Shown: positions 7,936 to 15,847 of the stretch, piece after piece | Layout of the letters: each line of letters begins with the position of its first letter | Position numbering within the stretch: position 1 is the stretch's first letter | Source of the DNA: Clostridium putrefaciens | GTDB taxonomy: Bacteria; Bacillota; Clostridia; Clostridiales; Clostridiaceae | Length of the DNA: 64,000 nucleotides | Assembly (NCBI RefSeq): GCF_900461105.1 | Contig: NZ_UFWZ01000001.1 | Location: 2,507,001-2,571,000 of the forward strand | Direction: 5' to 3' | Notes under the pieces: model-generated | Told to the model about the DNA's origin: nothing | Databases searched by the model: none | Seen by the model: the letters and a program-made list of their open reading frames with translations, nothing else | Position numbers and translations under genes: made by a program

Positions 7936-9132
7936 TTATGCTCTAAACACGACTTCTTCCCGACTGAACATGAATCTCGCAAAGAGTAGAGAAATAACTA
8001 TATAAGCTATAGTCCATCCTATTGTTATAAATATATGATTATAATTATAAATACCCATTATCAGTTCTTTCAAAAGGCAAACTGAATTAGCTAATGGTAT
8101 ATGAAAATAAAAGTTTTCTATACTTTTAGGATCTAACATATATGTTGCGTATACTGGAATTATAGTTATTATGGTAAGTGGTGTTAAATAAGTCTGAGCT
8201 TCTTTAAATGATCTTGCATATATGCTTATAGAAAGTTCTAATGCACCAAAAACCATAGTTGTTAATATAGCAACCATACCTATTAATATCATAGCTTTTG
8301 GTTCTATACTAAAGCTTGTAGCTGAAGCATTTCCATTAGACATAAGCCCGCCACTTTGTTTCATTGCAATCATTACCCCTACGAGTGATGCTATAGTTGT
8401 TACTAATCCCATGACTGTAATTGCTAAGAATTTTCCCCACAGTAATGACATCCTGCTTGCCTTTGTAGTTAATAAAGGCTCTAATGTTCCTCTTTCCTTT
8501 TCCCCAGCTCCTAAGTCTGTAGCTGGAGCAATTGGTCCTGATACACTATACATAACAAGTAATAAAGGTAATAATAACGATAGCATAAATTTACTAAAGC
8601 CCTCAGACTCTTTTTCAAAAGTTTTAACTTCCAAATTCACAGGAGTTAAAAGTTCTTGTTTTATACCTCTTAATTCAAGCCTTTTTGCCACAACTTCTTT
8701 AGAGTAAATATCTATATAACCCTTAATTTTAGATAATGCCATTTGAGATTGCTGACTAGAATTATCATAGGTTACTATAACATCAACCATTTCTTCCTTT
8801 GAAATTAAGTTTTCAAAGCCTTCTGGTATTTCTAATGACATAAGTATCTTTCCACTTTTCATATCTTCTTCTATGCTATCAGTTTCTATGAGATTTATCC
8901 CCTTCTGATCTTTTATGAACTGTCCCATATCACTATTTGATTTATCTGAAATAGAAATTTTAAGATTATCCTCTACTGACTTTGATGTTTTGCTTATACT
9001 TTTACCCATAACCATAAATAATAAAGGAAATATAACAAGAGGTATTACAATACTTGATATAAGGGTCTTCTTATCCCTGAATATATCCATTAACTCTTTT
9101 TTAAATACTAATAAGGTTATACTCTTATTCAT
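7936..9132 (-). CDS. ABC-2 type permease (NatB-like)
   Basis: A 398-residue membrane subunit of an ABC exporter. The N-terminal helix (about 20-42) is followed by a large extracytoplasmic region (about 45-175), then a cluster of five further membrane helices. The motif EKERGTLEPLLTT in the first cytosolic loop is the hallmark of ABC-2/NatB permeases. It overlaps the ATPase gene by 8 bp, so the two are translationally coupled and form one transporter. NatAB in Bacillus exports Na+, but related pairs export antibiotics or peptides, so the substrate is open. A stretch at 8925-8938 matches the REP-like unit by sequence but is in frame and probably coincidental. Confidence 0.88.
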   Translation of the reverse strand: MNKSITLLVFKKELMDIFRDKKTLISSIVIPLVIFPLLFMVMGKSISKTSKSVEDNLKISISDKSNSDMGQFIKDQKGINLIETDSIEEDMKSGKILMSLEIPEGFENLISKEEMVDVIVTYDNSSQQSQMALSKIKGYIDIYSKEVVAKRLELRGIKQELLTPVNLEVKTFEKESEGFSKFMLSLLLPLLLVMYSVSGPIAPATDLGAGEKERGTLEPLLTTKASRMSLLWGKFLAITVMGLVTTIASLVGVMIAMKQSGGLMSNGNASATSFSIEPKAMILIGMVAILTTMVFGALELSISIYARSFKEAQTYLTPLTIITIIPVYATYMLDPKSIENFYFHIPLANSVCLLKELIMGIYNYNHIFITIGWTIAYIVISLLFARFMFSREEVVFRA

Positions 9133-9859
9133 TTTGGGAATCCCCTCCTATTAATTTAATGAAAATGCTCTCCATATCCTGGTTATTATACTTTTCTTTA
9201 AGTGTATCAATTTTGCCATCTTCGACAATTTTTCCTTTGTTTATTATAACTACTCTGTCACAAAGCTTTTCAACTTCATTCATCATATGACTAGAAAATA
9301 CGATTGCTTTGTTTTCTTCTTTGCAATGAAGTATAAAATCGTGTATTATCTTTGATGCACTTATATCTAATCCTGCTGTTGGTTCATCAAACAGCATAAT
9401 TTTAGGATCATGAACAATAGACCTTGCAATAGCAACCTTTTGTTTCATCCCCCTTGAAAACTTTCCTACTCTTCTATCTATATATTCTTCCATATTAAAT
9501 GCCTTAACTAATTTATTTATTTGTTCTTCAGCTTTTTGATTTGAAACACCATTTAATTGGGCAAAATATTTGATGTTTTCTCTTGCTGTAAGCCTGTCGT
9601 ATAGTCCAACTTCTCCACCGAATAATATACCTATCTCACCTCTTACCATATGAGCATCGTTTACTACATCATAATTATTTATATTCACTGTTCCTGATGT
9701 AGGTTTTAACATTGTTGCAAGCATTCTTAATGTAGTTGTCTTTCCTGCTCCATTTTCTCCAAGCAATCCAACAATTTCACCTTGACTTACTTTAAAGCTA
9801 ATATTATCTACTGCTTTTACTGATTTAAATTGTTTGCTTAGTCCAATTACTTCTACCAC
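9125..9859 (-). CDS. ABC transporter ATP-binding protein (NatA-like)
   Basis: A 244-residue ATPase powering the adjacent permease. It shows Walker A GENGAGKTT, the signature FSRGMKQK, Walker B IMLFDEPTAGLD and the switch His in FSSHMM. The start is GTG with AAAGGAG 8 bp upstream, and its 3' end overlaps the permease start (ATGA-type coupling). The sequence resembles the NatA/drug-export ATPases. No regulator gene is adjacent. Upstream lies a 338-bp gap containing two reverse-oriented REP-like copies and an AT-rich palindrome. Confidence 0.9.
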   Translation of the reverse strand: MVEVIGLSKQFKSVKAVDNISFKVSQGEIVGLLGENGAGKTTTLRMLATMLKPTSGTVNINNYDVVNDAHMVRGEIGILFGGEVGLYDRLTARENIKYFAQLNGVSNQKAEEQINKLVKAFNMEEYIDRRVGKFSRGMKQKVAIARSIVHDPKIMLFDEPTAGLDISASKIIHDFILHCKEENKAIVFSSHMMNEVEKLCDRVVIINKGKIVEDGKIDTLKEKYNNQDMESIFIKLIGGDSQNE

Positions 9860-9920
9860 AAAATCACTCCTTTTAAATAAAATAAATTAAAAGACTAAAA
9901 GATTAGATTAAAGAGATTAA

Positions 9921-9933
9921 GGGGACGGTTCAT
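9921..9933 (-). repeat. REP-like repeat copy, variant
   Basis: GGGGACGGTTCAT, a two-base variant of the reversed unit (G for A, T for C), 60 bp upstream of the ABC ATPase start. Confidence 0.6.
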
Positions 9934-10061
9934 AAGTACAGGTCTTTAGTTTGTCCTTATTTAATAACAGAAAATATAAATTAATCATCATTGCATATCT
10001 AATGCCTATTAATTCTCCTAATCATTATATCATCTATTAACAAATAACTACCAAAAAAATA

Positions 10062-10092
10062 ATATTAATATAAAAAAATTTTTATATTAATA
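10062..10092. repeat. AT-rich palindrome in the natA-ispF gap
   Basis: TATTAATATAAAAA pairs with TTTTTATATTAATA around a short centre. It may act as a weak terminator or promoter-region structure. The remainder of 9860-10198 holds only repeat copies. Confidence 0.4.
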
Positions 10093-10163
10093 AATTCTTT
10101 ATACTATCATATTAAGTCTTGATTTTCTTATTAGTTTATGTAAGACTAAATATAAATAATTGT

Positions 10164-10176
10164 AGGGACAGTTCAT
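10164..10176 (-). repeat. REP-like repeat copy upstream of ispF
   Basis: AGGGACAGTTCAT, a two-base variant of the reversed unit, ending only 12 bp before the ispF ribosome site (AGGAGGG). It therefore lies in the likely 5' leader of ispF. Confidence 0.6.
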
Positions 10177-10198
10177 AATTTTAGTTAGGAGGGTTTTT

Positions 10199-10675
10199 AT
10201 GCGAATTGGGTTAGGATATGATGTTCACAAATTAGTTGAAGGTAGATCTTTAATATTAGGTGGAGCAACTATACCTTATAAGTATGGATTGCTTGGACAC
10301 TCAGATGCAGATGTGCTTGTACACGCTATAACGGATTCAATTTTGGGTGCAGCATGCTTAGGGGACATAGGTACACATTTTCCAGATAATAATTTACTAT
10401 ACAAGGATATATCAAGTTTATCCCTTCTAAAGAAGGTTTATGACTTGGTTTTAAAACAAGGTTTTTCTATTGGAAATATAGATGCTACTATAATTGCTGA
10501 GGCCCCTAAACTATCGCCTTATATTTATGAAATGAGAAATAACATTTCTAGTACTCTAGACATTGATATTAATCAGATCAATATAAAAGCTACTACAGAA
10601 GAAGGTTTAGGTTTCACTGGCTCAGGTGAAGGAATGGCATCACAAAGTATTTGTTTATTAGTTAGTAATAAATAA
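10199..10675 (+). CDS. ispF: 2-C-methyl-D-erythritol 2,4-cyclodiphosphate synthase
   Basis: A 158-residue homotrimeric enzyme of the non-mevalonate isoprenoid pathway. It closes CDP-methylerythritol phosphate to the cyclodiphosphate with release of CMP. Seen signatures are the start [12 protein letters not shown], the metal-ligand segment with [29 protein letters not shown], and the C-terminal [18 protein letters not shown]. Length and motifs are complete. An AGGAGGG ribosome site precedes the ATG. It stands alone here, with no ispD next to it, and ends at a long AT-rich hairpin. Confidence 0.96.
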   Translation: MRIGLGYDVHKLVEGRSLILGGATIPYKYGLLGHSDADVLVHAITDSILGAACLGDIGTHFPDNNLLYKDISSLSLLKKVYDLVLKQGFSIGNIDATIIAEAPKLSPYIYEMRNNISSTLDIDINQINIKATTEEGLGFTGSGEGMASQSICLLVSNK

Positions 10676-10690
10676 ACGAATAGACAGTTT

Positions 10691-10728
10691 TATATGAAAA
10701 GTATAGTTTACTTTATACTTTTCATATA
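10691..10728. terminator. Hairpin after ispF
   Basis: Perfect 15-bp arms TATATGAAAAGTATA / TATACTTTTCATATA with an 8-nt loop, 16 bp past ispF. The T tract is weak on the plus strand, so it may be a shared, mostly structural terminator between ispF and the convergent transposase gene. Confidence 0.55.
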
Positions 10729-10774
10729 AGCTTACTTTAATTTTACATTTTACGTTTTATTTTTAATTTTTGAA

Positions 10775-11692
10775 TTAGCATACTTGTTCATAAACACGTC
10801 TAATTATATTCTTATACCTTATATCTTCCATTACTAATTCAATTCCATTAGAGCACAATCTGGATAAATTTGCTTGAGAATTATTAATTAAAATCTTTCC
10901 TAATTCCTTATATGACATATTGCATAAATTTCTACATAATAATATGAAAATGCTTTTAAATTCACATATTTCTCTGTTATTTTTCAAAAACAAAGCATCT
11001 TTTTTTAAATTGAATCTTTTTAACAATATGCTTAATATAACTAAATGTGACTTATCTCTATAAATTAAATCCCTGTCACTTTTATATTCATAGTATCCTT
11101 CTTGCAATGTAAAATCATAATCTTCAAATTCTGTTTCACTTACACTTATTTTTAACATCAATTTATATCTTATTTTAAATCTTTTATAATTTCTAGAAAC
11201 TATATTTATTATTACTTTTTTATCTAGTATATCTTTAGGATCTTTTCTTATTCCTAAATAAATTGCAAGGCTAGAATAAAAATAATTTTCTATATTGTTC
11301 TTATATTCAGCAATGTCTTTAGGATTATTATGTATATATAGACTTAATGCTATAAGATATCTCTCATTATCAACTATTTTGCTTTTGAACCTATCTTGAA
11401 ACAGGTGACCATAACGATCGTATTTTTTATTATAATATTGAGCATAACTTTGGTTAATACCATGCATTATTTTAGATATATCCCCACCATTACAATCTAT
11501 TATAATATGAACGTGATTTGACATAAGACAGTAAGCATAAATCTTAAATCCGAACTGAATCTTATATTTTTTTATATACATCATAAATTTATCTTTATCA
11601 TTATCCTCTTTAAAAAGACTTACATCACTTATACTTCTTAGCATTACATGATATATACCTTCATTATTTCTTACTCTAGCAGATCTTGGCAA
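10775..11692 (-). CDS. REP-associated tyrosine transposase (RAYT), Y1/HUH family
   Basis: A 305-residue single-strand DNA transposase-like protein. The start MPRSARVRNNEGIYHVMLR is typical of RAYTs, so I use the TTG at 11692, preceded by GTAGGAG, instead of the GTG that overlaps the ribosome site. The HUH metal motif HVH lies at residues 60-62, and the candidate catalytic tyrosine is in SYAQYYNKKY (about 83-91). GHLFQDRFKS and SLYIHNNP are conserved family segments. The C-terminal 70 residues look like a helix-turn-helix (SYKELGKIL). It has no adjoining tnpB and no terminal repeats of its own. REP-like units sharing AACTGTCC lie around it, which suggests that it acts on them. Confidence 0.9.
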   Translation of the reverse strand: MPRSARVRNNEGIYHVMLRSISDVSLFKEDNDKDKFMMYIKKYKIQFGFKIYAYCLMSNHVHIIIDCNGGDISKIMHGINQSYAQYYNKKYDRYGHLFQDRFKSKIVDNERYLIALSLYIHNNPKDIAEYKNNIENYFYSSLAIYLGIRKDPKDILDKKVIINIVSRNYKRFKIRYKLMLKISVSETEFEDYDFTLQEGYYEYKSDRDLIYRDKSHLVILSILLKRFNLKKDALFLKNNREICEFKSIFILLCRNLCNMSYKELGKILINNSQANLSRLCSNGIELVMEDIRYKNIIRRVYEQVC

Positions 11693-11780
11693 ATTAATCA
11701 CTCCTACATATATATCTTCAATTTATAGTTAGATTATTAACCAAATTGCACATAAGTATACAAAAGGAGATTTATACAAT

Positions 11781-11802
11781 GTTTGTGAACTGTCCCACAA
11801 AC
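11781..11802. repeat. REP-like hairpin between RAYT and glycosylase genes
   Basis: GTTTGTG and CACAAAC are perfect 7-bp arms around the loop AACTGTCC. This copy shows the family layout most compactly: a conserved loop core with variable but self-complementary arms. Confidence 0.75.
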
Positions 11803-11812
11803 TATATAAGTT

Positions 11813-12424
11813 CTATCCCTTTGACACATAAATATTATCCTTTATAAAAAATCTCCAATCAAAATCTTTTGCTTCTTCTGAGTAATCGATATTTATTCTT
11901 TTTGATGTTTCTATTGTGAATTGTTTGTCTTTATTATCTAATATATAAAAGTCATCTCCGCGCATGTCAATACCATTATCTTCCTTAGTTATGTTAAGAG
12001 CAATGCAAAGCTTTCCTGGGCCATTAGTTAAATTTACTTTTTGCTTTTTAGTAATGTCATTAAAATCTTTACCATATCTTAATTTACTCATAATATCAAT
12101 TCCATCTATGGGTTCCACCGCTCTAATTAAGATTGCCTCTGGTTTATCCATGGTGCTTGCAACTATATTCATACAATAGTACATGCCATAAATTAAATAC
12201 ACATAAGCAAATCCTCCATCGCCATACATTATTTTAGTTCTATTTGTTGCCTTTCCACTATAAGAGTGTGCAGCCTTATCTATAGTACCTCTGTAAGCTT
12301 CAACTTCTACAATTTTTGCAACTACCATATCATTGCCCACTTTTTTAACTATTAGATTACCTAAAAGTTCCTTCGAAACTATCAATGCATCTCTTCTATA
12401 AAATTCTCTACTTAGCTTTTCCAA
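11813..12424 (-). CDS. 3-methyladenine DNA glycosylase (AAG/Mpg family)
   Basis: A 203-residue base-excision repair enzyme that removes alkylated purines from DNA. The full family pattern is visible: FYRRDALIVSKELLGNLIV, the catalytic-Glu segment KIVEVEAYRGTIDKAAHSY, the metal or base-pocket motif YVYLIYGMYYCMNIV, EAILIRAVEP, and NGPGKLCIALNI. Length is normal for the bacterial form. The start is TTG preceded by TTAGGAGG at ideal spacing. Its stop lies about 10 bp from a REP-like hairpin. It stands alone and is likely constitutive. Confidence 0.94.
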   Translation of the reverse strand: MEKLSREFYRRDALIVSKELLGNLIVKKVGNDMVVAKIVEVEAYRGTIDKAAHSYSGKATNRTKIMYGDGGFAYVYLIYGMYYCMNIVASTMDKPEAILIRAVEPIDGIDIMSKLRYGKDFNDITKKQKVNLTNGPGKLCIALNITKEDNGIDMRGDDFYILDNKDKQFTIETSKRINIDYSEEAKDFDWRFFIKDNIYVSKG

Positions 12425-12558
12425 AATATCAACCTCCTAATTTTAAAATAAAGATAACTTTAATATAAATATGTTATTCAATATCTTATATTATACTCAA
12501 TAATATAAGTTTTATTAATAATTATCTAATTCTTACTTATTAAAGGTTATTAGACATC

Positions 12559-12571
12559 ATGAACCGTCCCC
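12559..12571 (+). repeat. REP-like repeat copy, variant
   Basis: ATGAACCGTCCCC, a two-base variant of the unit, in the gap between the glycosylase and the MupG remnant. Confidence 0.55.
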
Positions 12572-12682
12572 GGTTTTTATTTCCCTACCAATTCTTTATT
12601 TTAATTTTTGTATTATAATATTTAATTGTTCTCTCCTCACATTTATATTATATTTAAAACAAAACAAATATTAAATAGAAAT

Positions 12683-12728
12683 AGTTCACAAAAGTATACT
12701 TACACTTACATACTTGTGAACTGTCCCC
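12683..12728. repeat. REP-like hairpin at the 3' edge of the MupG remnant
   Basis: AGTTCACAAAAGTAT (12683 on) pairs with ATACTTGTGAACT (ending 12722) with one bulged base, and the right arm continues into the exact unit GTGAACTGTCCCC (12716-12728). Read on the minus strand it supplies the last codons of the broken mupG frame, so the original gene end has been replaced. Confidence 0.7.
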
Positions 12729-13312
12729 AAATCCCATTTTTCTGTTTCTTTAAACTTAAATTTAATTTCATCTGATATAAAATATATTAAAATTAATTCT
12801 TCATCTTTAATTTTACCTATAACATTAACTCTTGTATCTTCTGGTAAATCCTTTTTGCAAATTTGTAATTCACCTGAATACCTTAAATAATTAAAGTTAT
12901 CTATAGTCACATAGCCCATCTTTCTAGGTATATTATTAAATTCATTAACTTTATCTTTTACACCTAATTCTAACCTGGATTCTTAAGATCTTATAACATC
13001 CGCTGATGCGTCGCTTCGGTTAGAGTGAAAGTCTCTAAAAATAATTTTCTTTTCTACATCACAATTACTTAATACTTCTATATCAAATTCTATTACTTTT
13101 TCATTTACACTTCCTACACTTATTAATTCTTCATCAGATGCTGTACTATCACCAAAAAACACATTATTTATTCCCATTGCGTATAAATGCTTAGCTGAAA
13201 TCCTTGATAATGTTAATCTGTGAATTTCTAGAGTAGAGAGTCCTTCATAAATAGGTCATCTCTTATTAACCAAGGATGGTATATTGAAACCTACCTTGGT
13301 AATATCTAAATG
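12686..13312 (-). pseudogene. mupG: Decayed 6-phospho-N-acetylmuramidase gene (MupG/DUF871), C-terminal remnant
   Basis: One continuous minus-strand frame encodes family segments interrupted by two stops. It reads NIPSLVNKR, stop TGA (13256-13258), PIYEGLSTLEIHRLTLSR, SAKHLYAMGINNVFFGDSTA, FRDFHSNRSDASADVIRS, stop TAA (12983-12985), ESRLELG, MGYVTIDN, YSGELQICKKDLP. These match the MupG/DUF871 pattern, in which GKRGPIYEGLPTLEKHR and NRPDAARDVIRSEESR are usual. Both stops are therefore single-base changes at conserved Gly (GGA to TGA) and Glu (GAA to TAA) codons. The N-terminal barrel is missing and REP-like repeats bound both ends. MupG cleaves MurNAc-6-phosphate-GlcNAc in wall recycling. This copy is dead. 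Confidence 0.8.
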
Positions 13313-13344
13313 TGCCTTTTAATTTATTGATTTTATTTGTAATT

Positions 13345-13357
13345 GTGAACTGTCCCC
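13345..13357 (+). repeat. REP-like repeat copy at the 5' edge of the MupG remnant
   Basis: Exact GTGAACTGTCCCC, just beyond the last recognisable MupG codons. A second copy follows 40 bp on. Confidence 0.7.
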
Positions 13358-13388
13358 TATATTTACCCCATACCCCACATTTACACAT

Positions 13389-14516
13389 TTACAATTGTGA
13401 ACTGTCCCCCATATCCCCCACATTGTCCTTACGGTCTTTTATAAATTTATCTAAGTATACTTTTACTACTGCTACTATTGGGACAAACAAAACCATTCCG
13501 ATTGGTCCATACAGTCCACCACCTAATGTAACTGCAAATATTACTAAAAATGGACTTAATCCAACTTTCCCACCTATTAACTTTGGATCTAGGTACCATG
13601 CATCAAATTGCTGTAAGACTAGCAAGAAAATTAGTGAAATAGTAGCTTTTATAGGACTGAAGAACACATTTATTGTAAATGCTGTTACCATGCCTATAAA
13701 TGGTCCAAAGTAAGGTATCATATTAGTAATTGCAACAATAACTGCTATAAGTAGGGCGTAAGAGGACCCTATAATACTTAGTCCAATAAGAGCAATTACT
13801 CCTATAATTGATGAATCTATGGCTTTAGTTCCAACATATGCTCCAACCATATTGTGTAGATTTCTTGTTAAGGATATTATTTTAATACTAAGTTTTTCTT
13901 TTAAAATTAAGTAGCACATCTTTTTAAACCAACTAATTATTTTTTCTTTATCATATAATATATATATGGCTATTAAAAATCCGAATACCCACTTTATAAA
14001 GGAGCTCGTAAAACTTATTGTTTTAGACAACATGGAATTCAAAAATGACATACTAATATTACTTACTTTTGCTAATATATCATCGAATTTGAAACTTGAA
14101 AGTGTTGATGAATTAAGCACATCACTTAATCTACTATTGTTTATTAAATTATTAAACCACTTTTGAGTTTCTTCTGCAAAATAAGGTGTGTTTTTTATTA
14201 TATCAATAATACTATTACTAATCTTTGGTATCAAATATATGCTTGTAATAGTTATAATACCTACTATTAATAAATAGGTTAGCAGTATGCTAATTCCTCT
14301 TTTAAGTTTAAATCTCTTTTCAAAAAGTTTCATTATTGGATTTAATATATATGCTATTATAAATGCATATATAAAAGGAGATATTGTAGCTATAAGGTTA
14401 GTAATAGCTCCAAAAAAATACGCATAATTATCTATAACTTTTATAAGTACATACGCTGCAACAATTGCAATTACTAAATTAAAATACTTTTTTTCTTTGT
14501 ACCTTTTAATGTTCAA
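13389..14516 (-). CDS. AI-2E/PerM-family membrane permease
   Basis: A 375-residue integral membrane protein with about seven to eight predicted helices: four near the N-terminus (to about 100), a large soluble-facing region (about 105-175), and the C-terminal group. The segments FGPFIGMVTAF, DAWYLDPKLIGGKVGLSPFLVIFAV and GGGLYGPIGMVLFVP are hallmarks of the PF01594 family (YtvI, TqsA, PerM). Functions assigned to members vary from signal export to Na+/H+ exchange, so no substrate is claimed. The start is TTG with AAGGAAGGA. The last residues GDSSQL and the stop are encoded by a REP-like unit, so the native C-terminus has been replaced. Confidence 0.85.
   Translation of the reverse strand: MNIKRYKEKKYFNLVIAIVAAYVLIKVIDNYAYFFGAITNLIATISPFIYAFIIAYILNPIMKLFEKRFKLKRGISILLTYLLIVGIITITSIYLIPKISNSIIDIIKNTPYFAEETQKWFNNLINNSRLSDVLNSSTLSSFKFDDILAKVSNISMSFLNSMLSKTISFTSSFIKWVFGFLIAIYILYDKEKIISWFKKMCYLILKEKLSIKIISLTRNLHNMVGAYVGTKAIDSSIIGVIALIGLSIIGSSYALLIAVIVAITNMIPYFGPFIGMVTAFTINVFFSPIKATISLIFLLVLQQFDAWYLDPKLIGGKVGLSPFLVIFAVTLGGGLYGPIGMVLFVPIVAVVKVYLDKFIKDRKDNVGDMGDSSQL
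13397..13409 (+). repeat. REP-like repeat copy inside the permease 3' end
   Basis: Exact GTGAACTGTCCCC. Read on the minus strand it codes Gly-Asp-Ser-Ser, directly before Gln-Leu-stop of the AI-2E-type permease. Confidence 0.75.
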
Positions 14517-14590
14517 ATCTCAAATTCCTTCCTTAGTAAAATATATTTTATTTTATTTAAATATTTTTTTGAAAAAGTCATCTTTTGCTT

Positions 14591-15661
14591 TTAAAAATCG
14601 TCATTTGTTTGATCTACATCTATTACCCCAAGATCTATTTTTATTTTAATACTTCCATTACCTTCATCTTTATTAAATGTATTTCCACTGATCTTTTTAT
14701 CATCTACAGTTATTTTACCCTTAGATGTTTGTAAACTTAACCTACTCTTATTTCCAGATTCTAATTTTATCTTACCATTATTACAATTTATATCGGCCTC
14801 ATTTATTTGGCTACTTTTCACATCTACAGATGAAATATTAGATTTTATATTTAATTTTTCAATATCGCCTAAAATGTAAACCTTTATGTTATTTGATGAT
14901 ATATTGATATTTCTAGTATCTTTAATATTAATGTTACCATTATTAACATTTAAATCTATAGATTTAAAATTACTTAATATAAAGTTACCATTATTATTAT
15001 TTATTTTAAGATCTGAATCGCTCATATCATCTTCATTTTTTATTTCAGCATTATTAAAATTTAAATTTATATTACTACTACTCGGAACATAAATAACAAG
15101 GTTAATGGCCTTTATTTGATTATCATCTAACTTTACATATATTGTGCCATCTTTATCTTCCATCTTTATCTGATAGCTATCATCATAATAATTATTAGAC
15201 ACGTTGATATCCCCAACTATTCTGATGCTATCATTTGTGGACCTTTTTAAATTTATTTTTGCATTTTCTCCATCTACCTTTATATTTTTATTTAAACTAT
15301 AAAATTCTTCATCTACATTTATTTTTCTTTCATCACTATATTTGTCTATGTTAAATTCTTTGACTTCACCCTTATCAAAGCTTTTAAATTCATCAATAAC
15401 TCTAATTTTAAATCCATAAAAACCATCCATGATTAAAAAAATTATTACAACAATTACTACAACAAAATTAAATGGATGACTTACATTATCCTGTTCTTGT
15501 ATTCTATTAGTTAAAAGGCACTCTATTCCAAGTATAATAAATATTCCTGGCCAAAATTTAAATATGGTAATTGACATAGCAGGATTTATTTGTTTAACAG
15601 TTAATACAACCCCTAAAAATATCAATGATAACGCTAATGTAAATGTACCTAACTTTTTCAT
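14591..15661 (-). CDS. Membrane protein with DUF4097-like beta-helical domain
   Basis: A 356-residue protein with two N-terminal membrane helices (about 5-25 and 30-47, a LiaI/DUF5668-like hairpin containing FWPGIFIILGIECLL), a third helix near 62-82, and a long extracytoplasmic region from about 110. The latter is Asn/Asp/Ile/Lys-rich with regular short strands (DLNVNNGNINIKD, NISSNNIKVY), typical of the DUF4097 putative adhesin or LiaF-type beta helix. Members often respond to envelope stress, but no two-component genes are adjacent. AAGGAG is correctly spaced for the ATG at 15661, so I reject the GTG at 15670. No terminator is obvious between it and the next gene downstream. Confidence 0.75.
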   Translation of the reverse strand: MKKLGTFTLALSLIFLGVVLTVKQINPAMSITIFKFWPGIFIILGIECLLTNRIQEQDNVSHPFNFVVVIVVIIFLIMDGFYGFKIRVIDEFKSFDKGEVKEFNIDKYSDERKINVDEEFYSLNKNIKVDGENAKINLKRSTNDSIRIVGDINVSNNYYDDSYQIKMEDKDGTIYVKLDDNQIKAINLVIYVPSSSNINLNFNNAEIKNEDDMSDSDLKINNNNGNFILSNFKSIDLNVNNGNINIKDTRNINISSNNIKVYILGDIEKLNIKSNISSVDVKSSQINEADINCNNGKIKLESGNKSRLSLQTSKGKITVDDKKISGNTFNKDEGNGSIKIKIDLGVIDVDQTNDDF

Positions 15662-15786
15662 TTCTTTCACTCCTTACCCACTTAAATATTTACTATATTA
15701 TATTATAAATATATCATACTTTAATCTATTTGTACTTCAAAATTCCCATAAATTAATACCATTGAATATAATCAAATCAAAAAATA

Positions 15787-15814
15787 GCGTGTATAAAATA
15801 ATTTTCATACACGC
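15787..15814 (-). terminator. Terminator after MATE gene
   Basis: GCGTGTAT / ATACACGC stem extended by AAAAT/ATTTT pairing, followed on the minus strand by a T run. It lies 34 bp past the MATE stop. Confidence 0.75.
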
Positions 15815-15847
15815 CATTAAACTAATTTAATAAATTATGTTTTATAT

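Noticed and set aside
8925-8938. A near match to the REP-like unit inside the ABC permease gene
   Set aside because: It lies in frame within a coding region (Met-Gly-Gln-Phe-Ile), has no hairpin arms, and one chance match of this length in such an AT-rich window with coding constraints is plausible.
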